DNA from: an uncultured Lachnospiraceae bacterium | Lineage (GTDB): Bacteria > Bacillota > Clostridia > Lachnospirales > Lachnospiraceae | Assembly (NCBI GenBank): GCA_910585075.1 | Contig: CAJUED010000007.1 | Location: 37,207-101,206 of the forward strand | DNA length: 64,000 nucleotides | Direction of reading: 5' to 3' | Shown here: positions 58,737-64,000 of the stretch, one piece after another | Layout: every line of letters starts with the position of its first letter | How positions within the stretch are numbered: the stretch's first letter is position 1 | Made by a program: the position numbers and the translations under genes | The notes under the pieces: generated by a model | Databases searched by the model: none | What the model was told of the DNA's origin: nothing | The model's input: the letters and a program-made list of their open reading frames with translations, nothing else

Positions 58737-58810
58737 GGCCATGTAGCTCAGTTGGATAGAGCGGTCGCCTGCTAAGCGATTGGTCGCGGGTTCGAATCCC
58801 GCCTTGAATA
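58737..58810 (+). tRNA. tRNA-like gene, anticodon GCT, defective acceptor stem
   Basis: A 74-base cloverleaf: D arm GCTC-AGTTGGATA-GAGC, anticodon arm GTCGC-CTGCTAA-GCGAT (anticodon GCT, nominally Ser), five-base variable loop TGGTC, T arm GCGGG-TTCGAAT-CCCGC. All inner arms are intact. The acceptor halves GGCCATG and CTTGAAT pair at only three Watson-Crick positions and one G-T, so a normal acceptor is missing. A Ser anticodon normally goes with a long variable arm; the short one here, A in the D loop and C35-U36 resemble tRNA-Arg. It has its own promoter and terminator. Either a decayed tRNA whose 3' end was replaced at a recombination junction, or an expressed tRNA mimic. Confidence 0.6.
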
Positions 58811-58814
58811 TTAC

Positions 58815-58841
58815 GCACCTGATTATTTCAGGTGCTTTTTT
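58815..58841 (+). terminator. Terminator of the tRNA-like gene
   Basis: GCACCTGA / TCAGGTGC stem followed by six T residues, five bases after the tRNA-like sequence. Confidence 0.88.
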
Positions 58842-59043
58842 AATTTATCACTTATTCTCAGAATAAATGCTAATTGACAAAATCGCATTCTTACTTATAT
58901 TCTAAATTTACATAATTCTATTAACTTTATTTTCTATCTAACTTATAATAATTGTTTTCAAAACAATAGAAAACACACCTTACAAACTCACTATTGGCAT
59001 AAATTGAAAGTGATCCTGTTTCTAATTTTACGGAGGACTTACT

Positions 59044-59217
59044 ATGAACACCGGATATGTCCGCTTATCAAGAGATGATGATAAATGAAACTATATCTCT
59101 ATCGAAAATCAAAAACTTATTATCAGTTAATACGCCGTGGAGCGAGATATCGTCATTAATCGCCGGTATGAAGATGACAGCGTTTCATGTTATATCTTTG
59201 ACCGCCCCTGTGAGTAG
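59044..59217 (+). pseudogene. Serine recombinase N-terminal fragment (dead)
   Basis: Begins with GGAGG and ATG, MNTGYVRLSRDDDK, the start of a large serine recombinase, including the nucleophile Ser9. A TGA at 59086 and a TAA at 59128 interrupt the frame, yet reading continues in the same frame as NYISIENQKLIIS and YAVERDIVINRRYEDDSVS, then IFDRPC, where functional proteins have SGYTFDRPGF. It stops at 59217 after what would be about 57 residues of a roughly 500-residue protein. A remnant of the integrase that probably brought in the island. Confidence 0.85.
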
Positions 59218-59241
59218 CAACCGAGTATATAAATTTCAAAA

Positions 59242-62200
59242 TTATTCCCGGACAAAAGGAGCTGCCGCAAAGATTTTATCACTTTTTCCTGCAAAGAAAT
59301 AGAAATCCAGCCATTCTTCCCCTTCCACAGACAGCCACGAGCCGTAGGCGGGGAGATTGCAGAAAATCGTCGGCGCCCCGGTTGCCATTAGGATACCGTA
59401 TCCTTTGTCCGAAATAATCAAAGGCATTTGTTTCAATACATTCTCTCTTGAAGCTTTTTCTAAAGACATCTGCCCAGCAGCTGTTTCGTTTACGAAATCC
59501 TCACCCGGAATATTTTTACCTGAAAAACGTTCTCCAAAAGAAGCGTTTCCTGAAGAAATATATCTGGCGCTTCCGCTCAGATCCAATCCCCCTTTTCCAT
59601 CCATTCCAGGCGCATAAATATGTTCCTTCTTTCCGACATCAAGAAAAAGCCAGCTTCTTCCCCTTCCCCCGCTTTCTTCCTCAATTAATCTGCATTCACC
59701 TTTTTCTGAGAGTAGAAGCTTCTTTTCCCGGTTTTTGTATTGTATGGCCCCGGTAATCTTATCCACTTGAAGGCTAAGCTCCTCTGTGAAAAGTTCTACA
59801 TAAGCCCCCGACTCCTTGTACATCCAATGCTTCTCTATTTTTCCCAGAATCGGCTTTTCATCTGACAATTTTCCTTCCATTCCCCGTCTGGAAAAGGTCA
59901 CCCGGAGGATTTCAGCCCCCACCGGGCACAGCCGCAATATGCCATAACGGCTCTGCAGATACAGACCATCCTTCTGTTTCGCAACCCATTTGACGGATAA
60001 ATCTATTTTGGAATGCCCCATGGGTCTTAATTTTTCTGTGGGAGGCATATCACCAAAGGAAGGGCCTTTTTCCGGTTTTCTTTTTCTCGCTGCGCTTTCC
60101 TTAAGGCCGCTTTGGTAAAATTTGTCCCGCCAGTCCTCGCGGACGATCGTGGGCATTCCGATTTTCGCGGCCTGTGGTGGCGACTTGGGCGTTTCCAGCC
60201 GGGCTGTGGGCCGTAATACAGCGGCGGGCTTTCTTACGGCTGGGCGTTTATCCCGCTCTGTTTCTTCGGAATGCCTTCTTTCTGCCGACAAATTCTCTGG
60301 TGCGAAAGCTTTTCCAATACCTTCAGGCATCCCCCCGGCTATAGCGTTTTTCCCACCTACCGGTGGCTTCACTTCCTGAGACGTTTTCTTTCCCCCAAAG
60401 GCGGCTTTGTTTCCCATCCCCTTCTTTCTGTCCCCGGCGTCCTTCCCTTCACCCTGGGCTCTCACAATTACAATAGATTTCTTCCCCGCCTTCTCCCGCT
60501 TCTTTTCCGGAACCGGGTCGGCAATCAGCCCTGTCAGATTTCCCTGATGGAGCACACACAGCTCATGCAGCGCTCTTGTGGCCGCCACATACAAAAGTCT
60601 GGCGTGGCCGTCGTCCACAGGGTAGTCTTCCCTGTCCGGGTCTAAAATCAGCACCGCGTCAAATTCAAGTCCCTTTGTATAGGAAACGGGAAGTACCATG
60701 ACCCCTTCCGTAAATACCGCGTCCTCCTGACTGCAATCGGTTACCGGAAGTATTTTTGCGAGCTGCGCCGCCCTTTTTTTAGTCTGGGATATGTTCCGAC
60801 AGATTATTGCTATGGTGTCATAGCCTTTTGCCTGCCATTCCTTACATAAGGCGGCCGCCTCTTTGAGCAGCTTTTCTTCCCCGTTTATTGCCTTTGGCTG
60901 CTTTATTGTCCCTGGCTCCTTTGCTGCCTTGGGCTCTTCTGCTGCCCTCAGCTCTTTTATATCCTTTATCGCTTTTACTTCTTTTACCATCACGGGACTA
61001 CCATGACGAATAATCGGCTCTGCCGGGTAAGAGGTAAAGCTTCCGTGCCCTAAAATCTTCATGGCAAATTCTGAGATTTCCACTGTGTTCCGGTAGCTCT
61101 TTTTTAACACCTCAAAGCCTCTGCCCTCCAGAAGAAGAAGTCCCTTTAATTCCTCCCAGTCGTTGAGACCATAGCCGAAATGAATATTCTGGGACACATC
61201 TCCCATAATCGTGTAGGTGCAGTCTTTGATACAAAAATCCAAAACTGCGTAGGCCATCATGCCAAAATCCTGGGCCTCGTCTATTACCACATGATGAGCC
61301 TCGCTGATGACCTCCGTCTCCTTTATTCTCTTATATAGATAAGCAAGAGCCGCCAAATCATACACGTCAAATTCCTGCTCCGGAAGCTCTACCGCATATC
61401 CTTTCCCAATCTGCTCCCTTAAGAAATCCCGGTACATATCGTAAATAGGGTATTTCCACACCTTCTTTCCAAAAAGGCCCCGGAAAGCTTTTAAAATTGC
61501 TTTCTGCTCCTTTTCCGTATAGCGGATACCGCTTTTCAAAAACTCGTCCTTTATTTTAATAAGAAGTCTTTCGTTAAGCAGATTGATTTTGGACTGCACG
61601 GACAAAGCCGGATTCTGGCGCAAAAAGTCTGTGATGGATTCCCCGGAAAGCAGCTCAACCATTTTTCTGCCCTTTTGATAAACAGTTCTCCCAGCAGCTC
61701 CGGTTTCAAAAACATTCTCTCCATCGGCACTGCCCCCGGAGGCATTATCCCGCACCGTATCGTCAAACACTCCTGCCACACCATCCCGGATACCCTCCAC
61801 AAACTGTTTGGGATTTAAAAAAATGCTTTCCTCAGATATGGATTTCTTTTCCAAATCCCGGCAGAACGCCTCCAAATCCCGGAACCACAGTCCTGTTCCG
61901 CGGATGCAGGCTTTATCCTCCTCATGCCTGCTGCCCTGAACATTTTCCCGGATCCGGTACTTCTTTTCATCCCAGTCCTCATACAAAAGCCGCACGAAAA
62001 GCTGTTCCATGGTCATCTGGCGGATGCCATACACATCCAAATCAGGCAGAACCCCCGTAATGTATTCCAGGAGAATCCGGTTGCTTCCCACTATGTAAAA
62101 ATCATCCGGTTTAAAGCGCTGGGCATAATTGTAAAGAATATAGGAAATCCTGTGCATTGCCACCGTAGTCTTCCCGGAGCCCGCCACTCCCTGTACAATC

Positions 62201-62853
62201 ATATTGTGGAAAGGAGATTTACGAATCACCTCGTTTTGCTCTTTTTGGATGGTGGCAATAATCTCCCCAAGCACCGCCTGCTTATTTTTCGCCAGATACT
62301 TTGTGAGGAGATCGTCATTGGCAATCACTTCCGTGTCAAAAAAGTCTAAAAGCTTATCCCCCTCAATCTCATAAGTCCGCTTCAATTTCAGGTCGATAGG
62401 CAGTTCTTTGCCCTCCGGTGCACGATAACTGCATTTTCCCAGGCCGTTTTCATAATAAGCGGTGGCCACCGGAGCCCGCCAGTCCACCACCATCTGGTGG
62501 GTAGTGTCCCTTGCTATGCCGCCCCTGCCAATATAGAGGGATTCCGCCTTGCGGTAAGTCTCGTCATAAAAGTCTATTCTGCCAAAGTACGGCTTCTTAA
62601 GAGCCTTCTGGTTTCGCCGCAGGGCGTGGGCCATATTATCCCGCATGGTGATGGTGTTACTGAGAAGCGTATAGACTTCGGCGTCATTGTCATGGTAGCG
62701 CTCTAACATTTCTTCAATTTGTTCCTGCATCACGGACACATCACGCTCATAGCTTTTCACATTGGCTTTTACCACCTCTAGAGTCCGTTTCAGATACAGC
62801 TCCTCATCCTTTCGGCTGAGGCCTTTGATTTTTTCTTCCTTTTGTGATTCCAT
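59242..62853 (-). CDS. helD: HelD-like UvrD-family helicase fused to a GH31-N-like domain
   Basis: A 1,203-residue protein; the start at 62853 has AAGGAG. Residues 1-780 are HelD-like: a coiled-coil arm (1-110), Walker A VQGVAGSGKTTVAMHRISYI near 220, HHVVIDEAQDFGMMAY near 520, VSYTKGLEFDAVLILDPDRE near 725, LLYVAATRALHELCVL near 755. HelD removes stalled RNA polymerase from DNA. An Ala/Lys/Pro-rich repeat lies near 620-650. After a basic linker (780-950), residues 950-1203 look like the beta-sandwich at the start of family-31 glycosidases (GLYLQSRYGILRLCPVGAEI, MPLIISDKGYGILMATG). No catalytic barrel follows. The stop is 25 bases from the recombinase remnant. Confidence 0.82.
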   Translation of the reverse strand: MESQKEEKIKGLSRKDEELYLKRTLEVVKANVKSYERDVSVMQEQIEEMLERYHDNDAEVYTLLSNTITMRDNMAHALRRNQKALKKPYFGRIDFYDETYRKAESLYIGRGGIARDTTHQMVVDWRAPVATAYYENGLGKCSYRAPEGKELPIDLKLKRTYEIEGDKLLDFFDTEVIANDDLLTKYLAKNKQAVLGEIIATIQKEQNEVIRKSPFHNMIVQGVAGSGKTTVAMHRISYILYNYAQRFKPDDFYIVGSNRILLEYITGVLPDLDVYGIRQMTMEQLFVRLLYEDWDEKKYRIRENVQGSRHEEDKACIRGTGLWFRDLEAFCRDLEKKSISEESIFLNPKQFVEGIRDGVAGVFDDTVRDNASGGSADGENVFETGAAGRTVYQKGRKMVELLSGESITDFLRQNPALSVQSKINLLNERLLIKIKDEFLKSGIRYTEKEQKAILKAFRGLFGKKVWKYPIYDMYRDFLREQIGKGYAVELPEQEFDVYDLAALAYLYKRIKETEVISEAHHVVIDEAQDFGMMAYAVLDFCIKDCTYTIMGDVSQNIHFGYGLNDWEELKGLLLLEGRGFEVLKKSYRNTVEISEFAMKILGHGSFTSYPAEPIIRHGSPVMVKEVKAIKDIKELRAAEEPKAAKEPGTIKQPKAINGEEKLLKEAAALCKEWQAKGYDTIAIICRNISQTKKRAAQLAKILPVTDCSQEDAVFTEGVMVLPVSYTKGLEFDAVLILDPDREDYPVDDGHARLLYVAATRALHELCVLHQGNLTGLIADPVPEKKREKAGKKSIVIVRAQGEGKDAGDRKKGMGNKAAFGGKKTSQEVKPPVGGKNAIAGGMPEGIGKAFAPENLSAERRHSEETERDKRPAVRKPAAVLRPTARLETPKSPPQAAKIGMPTIVREDWRDKFYQSGLKESAARKRKPEKGPSFGDMPPTEKLRPMGHSKIDLSVKWVAKQKDGLYLQSRYGILRLCPVGAEILRVTFSRRGMEGKLSDEKPILGKIEKHWMYKESGAYVELFTEELSLQVDKITGAIQYKNREKKLLLSEKGECRLIEEESGGRGRSWLFLDVGKKEHIYAPGMDGKGGLDLSGSARYISSGNASFGERFSGKNIPGEDFVNETAAGQMSLEKASRENVLKQMPLIISDKGYGILMATGAPTIFCNLPAYGSWLSVEGEEWLDFYFFAGKSDKIFAAAPFVRE

Positions 62854-62884
62854 ACGCTCTCCTTCCTGTTTTTCAATCTTGTTG

Positions 62885-63046
62885 TAACAGTTCAACCAGA
62901 CCGACATTTGGCTGGCAAATCATGCTTGCATGAATTTGACAGACAGATGCTGGTCTGAGGAAACGCCCGTTTATGAGCAAAAACAGCTGCGAAGCAGCGA
63001 GAAGCGCTATAAGCGCGTTTTGCGAATGGCGTGGGCCGAACTGTTA
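62885..63046. repeat. 162-bp multi-branched inverted-repeat element in the helD leader
   Basis: Outer arms TAACAGTTC (62885-62893) and GAACTGTTA (63038-63046). Inside: CAGACC / GGTCTG (62897-62957) enclosing CAAATCATGC-TT-GCATGAATTTG, then GCTGC-GAA-GCAGC (62986-62998) and GCGC-TATAA-GCGC (63004-63016). It lies 32 bases upstream of the helicase start, probably within its 5' untranslated region. Confidence 0.7.
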
Positions 63047-63130
63047 CCTATTTTATATAAAAGCCAAAAAAATTACTAGACTTTTATTTTGAATTGTGAT
63101 AAAGTAGATACTGTAGTAGTACTTAAATTC

Positions 63131-63155
63131 AAAAATGCCGTAAGGCATTTTTTTG
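63131..63155. terminator. Bidirectional intrinsic terminator
   Basis: AAAAATGCC-GTAA-GGCATTTTTTT: a 9-bp stem with T-runs on either strand. It can end transcription of the 62-residue gene at 63249-63437 before the helD leader. Confidence 0.8.
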
Positions 63156-63248
63156 TTTGAAATAACGTTCATTTATCAGCAAATCAAAATACTCTTTTTA
63201 TTGCAATTTGACGACTCCATTCGAAACAATATTTTCCATTAGGTCAGC

Positions 63249-63437
63249 TTATCGACTAGAATATCCCGTCGGAACATCTTCTTTACGTTCCTGAAACAAT
63301 TCATAAGCCTTCATATACGCATCCACAGAGTGTATGTTTTGTATATATTCATCATACGTATTTGTCTTTAACAGATAGTTGCAAACTATGTTTTTCTGAA
63401 ACATATCGTACATTGCTTGTAATAAAATTTTTTTCAT
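63249..63437 (-). CDS. Hypothetical 62-residue protein
   Basis: MKKILLQAMYDMFQKNIVCNYL, rich in Tyr, Asp and Lys, with no membrane helix or known domain. AAAGGA lies about ten bases upstream of the ATG and a terminator lies downstream at 63131-63155, which supports a real short gene. It diverges from the XRE regulator. No function assigned. Confidence 0.45.
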   Translation of the reverse strand: MKKILLQAMYDMFQKNIVCNYLLKTNTYDEYIQNIHSVDAYMKAYELFQERKEDVPTGYSSR

Positions 63438-63572
63438 ACTCTTAATTTCCTTTCTTTAAATCAAATCATTACATCCTCTTAATTGCTATCTATAGACAGC
63501 AGACAAGAGTACCGGTTTGGTTATATGATTCATATATCCCCAAATCTAAACAAAATAAGGAGATTTTCAGCA

Positions 63573-63815
63573 ATGAATCCTAATGAAATTTTCTTTATTG
63601 AAAAAGAAAACTTTAAACGTATAGTTGGTGACCTTATAAGAGATATTCGTACGGATCAAGGGCTTTCTCAAGAAAAACTAGGCTATCTAACCGGATATGA
63701 TCGGACATATATAGGTTCCATTGAACGCGGTGAAAAAAATGCCTCTTTTTATGCTTTTTATAAAATATTAAAGGTTTTGGATGTTGATCCGACAGAGTTT
63801 TTTAACAAAATATAA
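63573..63815 (+). CDS. XRE-family HTH transcriptional regulator
   Basis: An 80-residue regulator; the start at 63573 is preferred over an upstream frame because AAGGAG lies ten bases before the ATG. The HTH is LIRDIRTDQGLSQEKLGYLT followed by GYDRTYIGSIERGEKNASF, the typical XRE helix pair, and ends KVLDVDPTEFFNKI. Proteins of this size accompany restriction-modification systems, phages and toxin-antitoxin loci. Here it is followed at 63831 by a further gene, probably cotranscribed. Confidence 0.85.
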   Translation: MNPNEIFFIEKENFKRIVGDLIRDIRTDQGLSQEKLGYLTGYDRTYIGSIERGEKNASFYAFYKILKVLDVDPTEFFNKI

Positions 63816-63830
63816 AGGAGAGTTCTTAAT

Positions 63831-64000
63831 ATGCCTGTAAAAGAATTTAGAACATATCATAGGCGCAGTGTAACTCGTAGGAGCGGTTATCACGTTGCCG
63901 GACTGAGAACAGGTGGCGAATGTATTATTCTTCCATCCACTAAGTATGTAACTACAAATAAAATTACTACATTTGAGTTTTATAAACATGATGATTCTTT
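63831..64000 (+). CDS. Partial gene, start of an unknown protein
   Basis: Reads MPVKEFRTYHRRSVTRRSGY and onward for about 57 codons to the window end, with AAAGGAG ten bases upstream of the ATG, 16 bases after the XRE stop. Basic N-terminus with Arg/His clusters; no family recognised from the part visible. Confidence 0.65.
   Translation, partial: MPVKEFRTYHRRSVTRRSGYHVAGLRTGGECIILPSTKYVTTNKITTFEFYKHDDS

Noticed and set aside
58737..58810. Ordinary tRNA-Ser(GCT) gene
   Set aside because: It lacks the long variable arm and the acceptor halves do not pair; listed as tRNA-like instead.

Overview
This window looks like a chromosomal segment of a gut Firmicute, most likely a member of the Lachnospiraceae (Clostridia). 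That placement is an inference. It rests on the clostridial-style type IV pilus cluster, GHKL/LytTR signalling, CUT1 sugar importers, an Rpn-family nuclease and strong AGGAGG-type ribosome binding sites. No rRNA is present, so the species cannot be fixed.

Layout. Positions 1-5 kb hold a minus-strand group of small stress or regulatory genes (TfoX-like, GyrI-like, ClbS/DfsB-like, WYL regulator, GNAT) and an Rpn-family nuclease. Positions 5.4-28.5 kb hold one large minus-strand type IV pilus operon. In transcription order it runs pilT, a 12.2-kb prepilin gene (about 4,081 residues), PilX-, PilV- and PilW-like minor pilins, the major pilin, a further pilin-like protein, the prepilin peptidase, pilC, a fused pilM-pilN, pilO and pilB. 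A GHKL sensor kinase precedes pilT, and its probable LytTR partner lies at 35.6-36.3 kb. A sugar ABC importer (binding protein and two permeases), an esterase-like hydrolase and an AraC regulator lie between them. Positions 36.7-43.2 kb hold more carbon-source genes: an SDR with a divergent LacI regulator, a lipoprotein, then AraC, a DUF1349 protein and an MFS permease. Positions 43.2-50.6 kb are housekeeping: RlmD-type rRNA methyltransferase, a small membrane protein, PcrA/UvrD helicase, and an SPFH/zinc-ribbon pair.

Positions 52.9-59.2 kb are an AT-rich accessory island. It begins where a substrate-binding lipoprotein gene is cut off. It carries a two-gene SIR2 module (candidate NADase-based phage defence), an AlbA/Schlafen-type ATP-binding protein, a tRNA-like gene with its own promoter and terminator but a broken acceptor stem, and a dead serine-recombinase fragment. 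On the far side is a HelD-like helicase fused to what resembles the N-terminal beta-sandwich of family-31 glycosidases. The last kilobase has an XRE regulator and a partial gene.

The most unusual items are the giant GLUG-repeat prepilin inside a complete pilus operon, the SIR2 two-gene module, the HelD fusion, the tRNA-like gene, and several large multi-branched inverted-repeat elements between genes. Two of those elements contain interleaved complementary segments that would allow a pseudoknot. Short in-frame repeat insertions also recur inside otherwise ordinary genes.
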